A DNA stretch of 64,000 nucleotides, taken from Larix kaempferi (taxonomy: Eukaryota > Streptophyta > Pinopsida > Pinales > Pinaceae). Positions 42,240-53,439 of this stretch are shown here, one piece after another. The translations under genes were made by a program, and so were the position numbers. Under the pieces are notes generated by a model. The model had not been told where the DNA came from. It ran no database searches and worked only from the letters and a program-made list of their open reading frames with translations. How positions within the stretch are numbered: position 1 is the stretch's first letter; the number at the start of each line of letters is the position of its first letter. The DNA lies in contig BSBM01000140.1 in NCBI GenBank assembly GCA_027924585.1, forward strand, positions 7,985,001 to 8,049,000, read 5' to 3'.

Positions 42240-44780
42240 CTTAATGCATGAAGAGTTAATGGATCGGTCATAACTTGTCAATCCATTTCCTCATGCTCCC
42301 TCTCACGCCACACAAGAACCATCCTACACAAATCAAGCCTTATGTTGGTCAAACGTTGTTTTTTGCCCTATTTCTTATGGTGTGCTACTATCATAGATGG
42401 ACAGTAGCGTCCTAGACACAGCTCCTTTGCAAACAGACCAGCGCACTTTTGTCAAGTACGCTAGTCTTTTCCAAAGAGACCCACGCACACGCAGAAACAA
42501 AACTAAAAGTTGAATAAAAAATAAATTTGACCACAAAAAATCTATAAATTTGCATGCAAATGAAAGAGTAGGATGGTATTACTTACTTGGAAGAATCGGA
42601 AGATGGTTTGATAGCCCAGTTTGATCACAACAAGCAAAGGAAGTTTGAGGTTTGCTCTCCACACTTTTCCAGCTAGAAACTTGAAATGGTGAATTTTGTT
42701 TTTAAATTGAAACTATCTATAAAATTTTGTTTTACATTTTTACCCACTTTGCTAAATGTGGTATAGTTTCAATTTGTTTTTTAAAAATGTTTTATTTAAT
42801 ACACTAATGTTTTTTGAGTTTTGGTGGGTTAGGTAAAGTATACATTGCAGAATTTCACTATATTTTAAAAATCAATCTGTCAAGGTGTGTCTTCTTCATT
42901 GACATGTTGGATTAGGTATGGTATTCTCCAATATTTCATGTCATCGAGGAAATTTATTTTGATTATGCGATATTTTACTAACTTGGTTGTCTAGAATTCA
43001 ATCATCTGGCAGGTCATGATAACTTATGTCCCTGAAGCTGATTAAGTTTTTAAGCCCTTGTTTGACTTTCCAGATCGTCGAGTATAGCTGTCTTTTTAGA
43101 CTCGTTAAAAAATTTGAAGTGACATCCACCTTGGTATAAGTTTACCCCTTTTTCGGACCTTGGTGGATCACCTACGAAAAAGGATTACTCTATTCATATG
43201 TGGCTAGAAGAGTTCTTCTCTCATTATTTTACACTTTTTCGGGGGAGGAGACTAACTATACGTAAAAGGACCTTTTGGAGTCTTCTTTAGGGTTTTCAGA
43301 CTCTCGAAACATGAAAACACCAATGAGCATTCACCTACTCGAGCTCGATATGAAATCTACGAGATGGTATATAGAGGATTGTTTAAGTTTTTTAGACTCT
43401 TTAAATAATAAAACATCAGCGAGCACATACCAACTCAGGATCGATACTAAAATACACGAGTAAGTGTATGGAGTTATTGTTTAAGTTTTTTAGACTCCCC
43501 ATAAAAGAAAACACCGGCAATCATAAACTGATCCAGGCTTGATATTAAAATCCATGGATCAGTGTTATAGAGTATTCGTCTATATTTTCTTCAAACTCTG
43601 TAAAAAATGAAGAAGGACTATTGAGTTTGTTTTCTTGGACTCATTAAAATAACAAGAAGGATATTCTTTGATAAAAAGAAAAAGGGAAGAGAGGGGTATC
43701 AAACATCTTTTCAGTTTCAAAGGAAGCTAGTTAGTCATGTCCTTGAACTAAGCCTCCGTGACTAGTGAGGAGTGTTTATTGGCTGGGGAGTTATAAGCTT
43801 AGACTGACGAGGAGTAGAATTCATTTATGAATTAGAAGTTTAATTGGCATTATTCCTAGCTAATATTTATATTTATTGTGCATCAGCAATTTAAATGTCT
43901 CTTGAGATAGAAGACCAAGACCTTTCAATTTATTCCCTAGTTCTTGCAATGTCTAACATAAAATTAAACAGACTAGTTTAGATACTAGTTTGATTGCTAA
44001 AACCATGAGCTAAGTTCGGTTGAGTTTGGGCAGGTATAGCCATCAAATAACATATGCAAAGGAATTTGTTTCCTAGTAAAGTTGCTCCCAGGACTTTTCG
44101 ATACGATACTGGTTCCTACATTCGACTCTTGCTGATTGTGCTTTCCCATGAATGAGGATCGCTCACTACCGCTTGATGGATGAGACGCTACCTCCATACG
44201 ACACCTTACGACACCATGACGAGGATCGCTACCTTAACATGGTGGGTCAATGGGATATAATTTTTTTTTATAGGAGCCTCCATAGGTCTCAGGTCCAACC
44301 ATGGAGAAGAGTGGAAGGAAACCAACCGGCAGGCAAGGGGCTTTGTCTAGGATAAATTAGAGTTATAGAGAAAGAAGTTGATTAAGAAAAATATCCATTT
44401 TAGATTCCAGATGAATAAAATGTTTCATCAGACCTCAAAAAAAGTAAATCTGATTCATCATAAAGAATAGCAAATTATAAAGTTTTGGAGTTTCAATGAC
44501 TCTTGCCTAGTGGGATTCTATTTCTAAATCAAGTGAAACATCTATATGATGGCTATATCACAGGTTAAAACATAGATATTTTTATATAATATGTATAAGT
44601 TCCACATGCGCTGAATAAATATAGATTGTGTGGAAGAAGTGTGAGCCAGGGTGCTAGAGCAGGCATACCAGAGAGGAACAAACTCAAAGGTATAGTTTCT
44701 TCACAATAATATCAAGTTTAGATTACCGATAACCATAGTTCCATCTGACCCATCAAAAATAGATTTTGGCTAATATAAAC
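42240..44780 (+). other. Tat(+) 3' region and unassigned sequence
   Basis: No convincing ORF occurs in 2.5 kb. Positions 43275-43600 hold a tandem repeat (separate entry). The boundary to the decayed minus-strand gypsy lies somewhere between about 43700 and 44780, but I could not fix it. Confidence 0.5.
43275..43600 (+). repeat. Degenerate tandem repeat of about 100 bp in Tat(+) 3' UTR
   Basis: Three to four units share GTTT(AAG)TTTTTTAGACTC, AAAACACCAGCGAGCA, a GATCGATATTAAAAT-like block, and CACGAG.TGGTATAGAG. Units start near 43285, 43380, 43470 and 43570. Tandem arrays in 3' UTRs are known for Tat/Ogre elements and can seed satellites. Confidence 0.75.
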
Positions 44781-45105
44781 CTTAATATTTTCTGTGTTTT
44801 TTCCCTTAGCTATGAAATGGCCTCCATAGATTCCTTGATGCATATCCTTGGCCAAGCCTTCCAGTTGATCTTCCAACATACACTTGAGCAACATTAGAAT
44901 CCTTCCAATAGAATTATACTTGGACTATATAATACTTTTCCACTTTAAGATTGAAAGATCTTCTTTATGATTTGTCCATCCCTTAGGGGCATTGTTTAGT
45001 GGTTAGTAGGGAAAAATGTCACCATACCATAATGACTTATTATAGCACGGATTGATAGGGGCTTTATCATCTTCTTCCAAGGAATTCTTCAAAAACCCTC
45101 AATTG
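44780..45105 (-). pseudogene. Gypsy(-) integrase zinc region, left of Copia-C
   Basis: On the minus strand: KNSLEEDDKAPINP, LKWKSIIQSKYN-like, then KDMHQGIYGGHF. The last is the HX3H part of a gypsy integrase zinc domain. It joins sequence at 51971 across Copia-C and belongs to the same decayed element as the RT segments at 52440-54640. Confidence 0.7.
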
Positions 45106-45762
45106 TGTTGATGTATATGTAACTTTGGAATGTATTTCACCCATGTATTTCATATATGTATTTTGTACTCCTATAGAGATGGTATTATTGCTCTATACGG
45201 AAGTGTTTGTATTCCTATAGAGATGTTATTATTCCTCTATACGGAAATGTCGTCATTTATATTGTAAGTGTCTTAACTTATACTTGATGGGTTATTAGAC
45301 CACCTTGTTGGGGTCGGCCCTGTATCAGTCATGTGGGTCAAAGGGTTATTAGACCACCCTATTGGGTGTCAGCCCAGTCAGCATTATGTTAAGTGGTTAA
45401 GTTGAGGCCGACCTAGTTGAGTAAAGGTCAAGTCAAGTTAGTGTATAAATAGAGAGTGTGTCTCTCTCATTTTACACATTCTATTCTCTCACTCACACTT
45501 TGGAGAGTGGCGCACTTGTGGAGGAGGAGGCTCTGCTGCTAGGAGAAGACTATCTCTTGTATTTTGGTTGTATCATTGCTCTATCTATCTCTAAGGAAGT
45601 TATTGGGGTTTTTCACCTTTATGGTTTTCCCCAAGTAAACTCTGTGTCTCTTGTGTACTTGCATTATTGTGTCCATGATTGATATGTTGTAGATTTGATG
45701 TACATGTTGTTCACTCAATTAAGATCCTAGATCAAATTGAAGTAAATTCTGAAAATTTAACA
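45106..45762 (+). repeat. Copia-C 5' LTR
   Basis: This 657-bp LTR starts TGTTGATGTATATGTAAC and ends GAAAATTTAACA. It has two GGTTATTAGACCACC units and a doubled 44-bp unit (TCCTATAGAGATG.TATTATT) near 45170-45245. Confidence 0.95.
45444..45452 (+). promoter_or_regulatory. TATA box in Copia-C 5' LTR
   Basis: GTGTATAAATAGAGAG matches the Copia-A LTRs. A 28-bp deletion removes this box from the Copia-C 3' LTR. Confidence 0.7.
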
Positions 45763-45778
45763 TGGTATCAGAGCTAGC
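45763..45778 (+). promoter_or_regulatory. Copia-C primer-binding site (tRNA-iMet)
   Basis: TGGTATCAGAGCTAGC directly follows the 5' LTR. The first 12 bases are the canonical site, and Copia-A shares the GCTAGC extension. Confidence 0.93.
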
Positions 45779-48700
45779 CCGAAAGAAGGCATGATATGGC
45801 ATGTATGACACTTGTTGCACTTACGATGCTAGGGCTTGATATAGCAAAAACCAGGCATCGTAGCACTTTCGCTGTAAATACGTTTTGACGAAGTTTTCAG
45901 ATCTGAAACTTTTACAGGTCAAATATCAGATCTCCATGTATCTTGTGTCCAAAGAAAAATATCTAATTCGTTGTACTTTGTGATTTATGAACTGTACAAT
46001 ATAGGGTTTCTACCTCTTCCAGATCTGAGTCAAAATCAGGTAACCTTGGGAAAAAGGTCATAACTTGGGCTAGGAAGCTCCAAATTCAATTTCGTAAAAT
46101 GTGACAGGTAGTAAACAGACTGTACTATCTCAAGAAAATGTTTCAGAGCCCAAAGTTGAACCAGTGACACGGGGCATGCCGTACAAGTTCGATCTCCTGT
46201 ATTATCCCATAAACAGTTCACGTTGCGACACTTGGCACAACTCTCTCTCAGATAATCCAATTGAGGTCAAACCTATCGATATGGAAATATAACAGGTCAG
46301 GATATCTTAGGAAATTTTTTTAGAGGTTGAAGTTGAACCAGTGACACGTGGCACGCCGTACAAGTTCACTCTCCTGTATTATCCCATAAACAGGTCACGT
46401 TGCGACACTTGGCATAACTCTCTCTCAGAAAATCCAATGGAGGTCAAACCTATTGGGATGGAAAGATAACAGGTCGGGCTATCTTAGAAAAATTTTTAGA
46501 CCCCGTGGATCGAAAAGTTCGGAGTTACACTAGAAACAATTAGGTACATATTTCTGTCAAATCAGAATTATATTTGAGCACCTTCATTCATGGCTTCCGG
46601 AATTTAGGGCTTCGAAGAAAGTTGGAATTTGTGTAATCGAAGAACACGGATGAATGCTACTCATCAAAATCGAAATTTAGAGACCAAGATCAGAATTTTT
46701 GGTTGGGCAGAAGGCCGGGCTTGATCAGACCCTAGTTCGGGAATTTGATCAAAAAAGTGGAAAATTAGGGCTTCTGGAAAAATGGGAATTTTTGAAATCT
46801 GTGACCACGGCTGGAAGATCCTCATAAAAATAGAAGCTTAGAGATTTGGATCAAATATTTTGATTGGTCAGAAGAGTGGGCTTCATCAAACCCTAGTTCG
46901 AGGTCACATCTAGTGAATTTGAAAGTTTCAAAGGCAAAATTGAGGAGTGAAACTTTGCAGTTTTCAAATTCTAAATATACCAGCTTGATCAGCTCATCAA
47001 GGCGCATATTTCTATCCTTTCGGAAGTTTGAAATTCAAATTTTGAATTTTTGGGGTTTCTCTGACAAACCCTATTACAGCTCTAGATCCAGTTCCTGCAA
47101 ATCAAGTGGATTGGGTTAATCCTAGAAGAGGATGGATTGGTCACCTCCATAAGTGAAGAAGTTCCTGTCTCAGAGGGAGATGAGGCTAAGGCCTTCCATA
47201 AGAAGATTACAAGCAATCTTGACAGGTATGGCTTACAGGTATGTTCCATGGTTAATTTTATCATATGTTTATCATTACAGTACAATCTTGATTAATTACT
47301 AGACTTGTCGTATCACCTTAATAGAAGATGTTCATTGATTAAGGTTTTGACAATTATGAATGTACTAATGCATTGTGATGTTGTATGAGGTTTATGTTGT
47401 TCGCTAACATAAAACATACACCAAGAAAGACAAATCATGTTCTACTTCAAGAACATATGATCATGGTGACATGAAGACAAAGATTCATCCATTGTCATGG
47501 ATCAGAAGATCTACTTACGAGGTATGTATAACTTGGTTCTACAATGCTTAACTTATGAGACATGTAGGTTACTAGCACAAGTCACTGAAGAGAACCAGCA
47601 GACATTATGCGGGTATGTTAGACGTAAATAGCTAGCATGCTAATCCAGGTATGTTTTTACTATTTCAAGATAGAATCCTACCTTGTGTTAGGATCTTATA
47701 ACGTTTCGTTGTTGATAATTATTATTCATGAAGTCATAGGTTTGAATAGTCATGGTTGTATGCATATTATGTTTCTTGCCATAATTGATGATATGACTAA
47801 CCAAAAGAATCATGAAGCTTTAGGTTTGAGTAATCATGGGTTTTATGCATATTATATCTCTTATCTTGATTGATGATTTAACTAACCAGAAGAGTTCTAT
47901 GATCAAATAAGAATATGCATGAGTAAAAGAAGACTTCCCTGAAACCTTGAATACTAATGCTTATTATTTCTATTTGAAATGATCATTACTATACATGCTT
48001 AAGATTATTGTGTTTTGATAGTATTAAGATAATACTAATAAATGTGTGATTATGTATGAGTCCTCAAGGATAACACAATGATGATACTAAAAAGCATGCA
48101 TAGGGATCGAGAATGAATATAAGTTCAAGAATAGGTAATCCAGGAAGCAAGATCAAGAGGGAGCACACTCCAGTAGTTTCTGCAAGGATGCAGATATTCA
48201 GAGGGAGTTGACCACTTCTCACAATCCACATCAAAATGGAGTTGCAGAAAAAGAAGCAAAGACTGAGAGGGAGTCAACCCAACAATCAAACAAAGATAAG
48301 TATTTTTATTATCATTTCTTGCATATTTGTTTGTTTAAATAAAATTGTTCAATGATGTATATGCTGATGTTCCTAGACTTAGGATATGTATTGTACATAT
48401 TAGAATGATTGCATTAATGAATAGTATACTACTAATATGCATGTGATGGGTAAGTGTCCTATGGCACTGTACAACATTCCAGTGCTACTTATCTAGAATG
48501 AAACCTCTTTGCTGACATGTTGGGAGTAGTGAAAACTCTTAACAATGTTCTGGTAGAGACTGGAAGGCATCTAGAAAGTTGTGGAACATGGATGAATGTT
48601 GTATTGAAGCATTGGCTAAGATAATTGCATGACTGTATGACATATTTCTTTATGTGTAAGAATTTGTCTGAAAATTATGAGATGTTTCTAATCATGCAAT

Positions 48701-48780
48701 TTAACTTGTTTTGTAGGAAAGACCGTATACCTTCACCTACAAAAGAAGCACTACAACATTTGTTCAAGCAACAAAATTAT
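45779..48780 (+). other. Copia-C leader and internal sequence, no intact gene
   Basis: A segment of about 177 bp is tandemly duplicated (copies start near 46155 and 46332, both with GTTGAACCAGTGACAC). Near 48215-48250 the translation PHQNGVAEKE matches the integrase PQQNGVAERK motif, so an integrase scrap survives. Three AGAGGGAG motifs occur at about 48155-48275. No gag or protease motif is visible. Confidence 0.7.
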
Positions 48781-48786
48781 CTATTG

Positions 48787-49655
48787 AAGATATTGAAGTT
48801 CCCAGGATATGGGAAGAATGCCATGATCCATCGATCATGAAGAACGATGTTTGGGATGTAGTCCCAAGAGCTAAAGGGAAGTCTGTTGTGACTTCCAAAT
48901 GGAACTATCAGATCAAGCATGCTACAAATGGCAGCATAGAGAAATATAAAAGTGATGAAATAGAAGATACACCAGATGGATTTCAAGACAACTTTTTTGA
49001 ATGGTGTAGTCATATATGTGCGCAGAACTTGGGGATGATGCACTATTTGTTTTTGGGATGAAGGTGTGGCAGAGTGCAGATGGAATCTTCCTTGGACAAT
49101 GGAAGTATGTAGTAAATATCTTAAAGAGGTTCGGGATGATGGACTACAAGGCTATGGCCACACCTATGGCATCGAACCTGAAGCTTCTGTGAGATGATTC
49201 ATCTGAGCCGGTTGATGTCTCTATGTATCGTCAGATGATTGGGTCCTTGATGTACCTGATGAACACGAGACCAGATATTTGCTTTGCGGTGAACACATTG
49301 AGCCAGTTCCTGACGGATACGAGGAGTGTTCACCTGGTTGTTGTAAAGCATATTCTGAGGTACCTGAAGGGTACAGTTTATTATGGGCTCAAGTATGATG
49401 CGAATCAAAAGTTTAACCTACAGGGTTATGTTGATTCAGATTGGGTAGGCAGTGCTGCAGTATGGGATCAGGTGTGATCTCTTAGTTCGGTAGGAAGCAG
49501 TCCTGCGTAGCACTGAGTATAGCCGAAGCAGAGTATGTTGCAATAGATGAGCAGGTTGCAGATGTATTGACCAAGCCATTGGCCAGAGTGCAGTTTGAGT
49601 ACTTCAGAGAGAGGCTTGGTGCACTTCAGATCGAGGTTCCTTCCATAGGGAAATG
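48787..49655 (+). pseudogene. Copia-C RT and RNase H remnants
   Basis: The RT start (MKNDVWDVVPRAKGKSVVTSKW) runs to IEKYK, then joins at 48945-48978 to a frameshifted piece equal to MDFKT.FLNG. GMMHYLFLG follows, then the RT C-terminus (MYRQMIGSLMYLMNTRPDIC at 49223-49282, KHILRYLKGTV). RNase H contributes YVDSDWVGSA, then a join from AEYVA to DEQVADVLTKPLARVQFEYF. The RT active-site motif is absent. Copia-A shares both joins, although its text between them is slightly longer. Confidence 0.86.
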
Positions 49656-49909
49656 ATGAGTCCGGAAGATGCAGATGCACATGAGCTTTTCTGACATGGT
49701 TGATGTGTTCTCACTTGGTCATGATGTAATTGCTGAGCCATTTTTCACATGGTGGTAGATGTGTTCTCGCATGGTGAAAAAGAAAGGGATGGAGCCTTCC
49801 CCGAATGGTGGTAGATGTGTTCTCCCATGTCAGTGGTGTAAGTGCTGGATGATGTGCATCTGGGCTGTGCTTCGTGGACAATGCGATGATCTGAAGAGGA
49901 CGATGCTAT

Positions 49910-51060
49910 AATGATCAGGAGGATCATGGATGATGAGCATCAGGATGATTCTCCAGTTACTACTCTGTATATGTATATGCATCATGTTGGATGCTTGTTA
50001 TGATCAGTTGGATGATTTATATATATATGCATCATGTTGGATGTTGGATATGATCAGTTGAATCATTTATGTATGTATGCATCATGTTGGATGCTAGATA
50101 TGATCAGTTGGATCATTTGTATGTATTTTGTATATGCATCCTGTTGGATGCTTGGACCATGTATCTGTATATGTATCAGGTGGATACTGAGATCATGTAT
50201 GTTGATATGTATCAGGTGGATACATTGTATGATCAGGTAGATCATGTATGATGATATGTATCAGGTAGATACCTGGTATGCATCAGGTGGATGCATTGTA
50301 TGATCAGGATGATCATGGATGACGAGCTTCTCCAGATGACATGCATCAGGACGATGCAGTGATGATGATCAGAATGATCATGTGTACATTAGGATGATGT
50401 ATGGTGAGTATCAGGATGATACTTTGTGGTCGTGGATCAGGTTGTGCAGATGAGCATGTCTGGGACATCCTATAGGTCAGAGTTGTGTACCTGTAACAGC
50501 CTGGGATGCTCTTTCGATACATTGCTCTAGGAGGACATGTAATTTGTGCCCTAGGAGATCGTCAGGTCAGAGTTGTGTACCCATAACATCCTGAGATGCT
50601 CTTGCGAGGTTTTGTCCTATGGCATGTAATTTGCTCCTGGGAGATCTGGACAGGATGAAAAAGGCCTCAGATGCTTTAGCCAAGTTTTGCCATGACCACA
50701 TGTAATTTTCTCTTGGGAGATCTGGATAGGATGAAAAAGGCCTCAGATGCTTCAGCCAAGTTTTGTGGTGGACCACATGTAATGTGCTCCTGGGAGATCC
50801 GACAGGTAGAGCTGCGTGCTCGTAATAGCCTGGGATGCTTCAGCCAGGTTTTGTGGTGAGATCACATGTAATGTGCTCCTGGGAGATCCGACAGGTAGAG
50901 ATGTGTGCTCGTAACATCCTGGGATGCTTCAGCCAGGTTTTGTGATGGGTCACATGTAATGTGCTCGTGGGAAATCCGACAGGTAGAGCTGTGTGCTCGT
51001 AATAGCCTGGGATGCTGCAGCCAGGTTTTGTGACGCACGTAATAAATCTTGAGGCTTCCA
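49910..51060 (+). repeat. Copia-C internal repeat arrays
   Basis: Array 1 (about 49910-50420) includes a clean 50-bp period (TGATCAGTTG at 50001, 50051 and 50101, each with GCATCATGTTGGATG) and GATCAGG-GGAT motifs. Array 2 (about 50460-51060) has units of about 88-90 bp with CCTGGGATGCTTCAGCCAGG, CACATGTAATGTGCTCCTGG and GAGATCCGACAGGTAGAG. Confidence 0.85.
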
Positions 51061-51275
51061 TAGTATGGCCAGTGATGACGAAGACCTGCAGGTGGTGGGC
51101 CTACATCCAGTATGAAAAAGGACTGGCTCTGTAGAACTTCCTATGACAAGTAGTTTCATAGATTAATTGAAATAGCAACAGTAGTGACTGTGACGATGAC
51201 TCGATGACGATTATCCAGTGACGATGATCCAGGGAAGAAGACTTGTGCTAGAAGACCTGTGTCGAGAAATACCTT

Positions 51276-51292
51276 CCTAAGTTAAGAGGGAG
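51276..51292 (+). promoter_or_regulatory. Copia-C polypurine tract
   Basis: AAGTTAAGAGGGAG directly precedes the 3' LTR. Copia-A has the equivalent (CTCCCTCTTAACT) right after 23001. Confidence 0.85.
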
Positions 51293-51965
51293 TGTTGATG
51301 TATATGTAACTTCGGAATGTATTTCACCCATGTATTTCATATATGTATTTTGTACTCCTATAGAGATGGTATTATTCCTCTATACGGAAGTGTTTGTATT
51401 CCTATAGAGATGTTATTATTCCTCCATACGGAAGTATCATCATTTATATTGTAAGTGTCGTAACTTATACTTGATGGGTTATTAGACCACCTTGTTGGGG
51501 TCGGCCCTGTATAAGTCATGTGGGTCAAAGGGTTATTAGACCACCCTATTGGGGGTCGGCCATGTGGGTCAAAGGGTTATTAGACCACCCTATTGGGTGC
51601 CGGCCCAGTCAGCATTATGTTAAGTGGTTAAGTTGAGGCCGACCTAGTTGAGTAAAGGTCAAGTCTCTCTCATTTTACACATTCTATTCTCTCACTCACA
51701 CTTTGGAGAGTGGTGCACTTGTGGAGGAGGAGGCTCTGCTGCCAGGAGAAGACTATCTCTTGTATTCTAGTTGTATCATTGCTCTATCTATCTCTGAGGA
51801 AGTTATTGGGGTTTTTCACCTTTATGGTTTTCCCCAATTAAACTCTATGTCTCTTGTGTACTTGCATTATTGTGTCCATGATTGATATGTTGTATATTTG
51901 TTGTACATGTTGTTCTCTCAGTTAAGATCCTAGATCAGATTGAAGTAAATTCTGAAAAGTTAACA
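51293..51965 (+). repeat. Copia-C 3' LTR
   Basis: This 673-bp LTR is the partner of 45106-45762. It has three GGTTATTAGACCACC units and lacks a 28-bp block including the TATA box near 51665. Confidence 0.95.
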
Positions 51966-51970
51966 AATTG

Positions 51971-52440
51971 TATCAATGCCCACTACCTTAAGGTTTGTTT
52001 ATGCCATTATCTTAGTTAGACCATGTCCTTTCATCAAATTGGTAGGCTTGATTGTCATATCATAATCCTGGATCTTGGTGATCTGCTTTCCCCTCTTTCC
52101 ATCATAATTTGGCTAACATAAAAGTTTAACTAAAATGTGAGGCATATAAGCAATTATTTGGGCATGTAGCACATATTATATAAATGATTTAATGGCCTTT
52201 ACTAGGGAATAAGCGTTATTTTCCATAAGATTATATTTTATTTAATCATCCCTAATCAAGAGGGCCATGCTTTAAAATGCAATGGGTTGCTCACATAGCC
52301 TTCATCATTCTTTTGTAGCAAGACAATATTATGGTATGCTCAGAAGCAAATAAAAATATAATGAAGTATTTTTCATAATAAAGGATGATCAACACAAGAT
52401 TTTATCAAAGGGATTTATTTATTGCTATGAAGGATTCCAC
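51971..52440 (-). pseudogene. Gypsy(-) integrase start and RNase H region, right of Copia-C
   Basis: This is the upstream continuation of 44780-45105. It is stop-rich, and the reading leads from the RT tail to the integrase zinc region across Copia-C. RNase H motifs are not clear, so the assignment rests on order and strand. Confidence 0.5.
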
Positions 52441-53405
52441 GGTTGGGTCATCCTAGTTTACCTCACTATCTTTCTTTAACATTCCTGTCATATGCTTTGT
52501 GGGCTCAATTAAATTTGGAATGAACTTTCTGAGGAAGTTAATCTTCCCAAAGAAGGATTGTATGGCCTTATTATGCCTTGTAAGGGAGATGGTTTTTATT
52601 TATTACACCTTCTTGGGATAAATTTTCACACCATGGAAAACATAATATGCCCCAGCTACATGCCTTCCACCATCCTGAAAAATTATTTCTGGGTTGATAG
52701 ATTTTCCAAACTTTCGACATCTTTTAAAAACCTATCTTAGATGACCAAGATGATAAACTACTTTCTTGTAAAATATCCATATCATCTATGTAGATTAAAA
52801 TGAATAAATCCTTCTAATCAACAAAAACAAAAACCATGGCCCTCTTAAAAGTGGCCTTTACATTCATTAAACCGAAAGGCATCCTTATCTAGGAAAAGGT
52901 ACCCTCTAGAGTTTTTAATATTATATTAAAAACATCTTATAGGTCCATCCTAACCTGATTATACCCTAAGAAACCATGCAACATGGATATTCTCTTATAC
53001 CCTACTGCCTTCTATAACATATGATCCATCTTGGGCAGGGGGTTGTTGTTTATGAGGGATGCCTTGTGGGCGATTTATAAAATTCATGTAGAGCCTTATA
53101 TCTCCATTTTGCTTTATGACTAGTCTTAATTTTTCTACCCAGGATGAGTATCTCACCAATATAATAATCTTGGCATCACATAGATTTTATTTATTTACTT
53201 TTTAACAAGATGGTGCGATAATGAATTTGGTTGCCTCTTATTTTTATCAAAGGGGTCCTGGAATTTGATGTTTAAAAATGGAAGGGTCGTAGGTCTTCAA
53301 ATCTTCATACCTCCATGCGAATACATCCTTTAATTCCTTGAACAGCTTTAGGTACTCTTTTCTTTTAATAGGGATAACATCTTTGCTAGCTTGACAAATT
53401 GAGGA
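52440..53405 (-). pseudogene. Gypsy(-) RT segment 1
   Basis: From 53405 down: pre-RT linker FKELKDVFAWRYEDLKTYD (about 53285-53345), KQNGDIRLYMNFIN (about 53085-53130), MPFGLMNVKATFKRAM (about 52836-52885), active site LIYIDDMDIL (about 52766-52795), and AIQSFFGKINFLRKFIPNL (about 52510-52565). Frameshifts and stops are common. This is a complete RT order on the minus strand. Confidence 0.82.
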
Positions 53406-53439
53406 TCATATGCTATGTTTTAGATTGTAGTCCTCAACT

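Larger units (their letters stand above)
45106..51965 (+). mobile_element. Copia-C, non-autonomous copia element, sister of Copia-A
   Basis: The element is 6860 bp with LTRs 45106-45762 and 51293-51965 and perfect TSD AATTG (45101-45105 and 51966-51970). The iMet primer site follows the 5' LTR. Gag and protease are absent, one integrase scrap is visible, and RT and RNase H are internally deleted. It matches Copia-A along the internal region, including the deletion joins and arrays. Confidence 0.95.

Noticed and set aside
49914-50450. CRISPR-like regular repeats
   Set aside because: The units are degenerate, have no constant spacers and lie inside a plant copia element. They are a tandem minisatellite.
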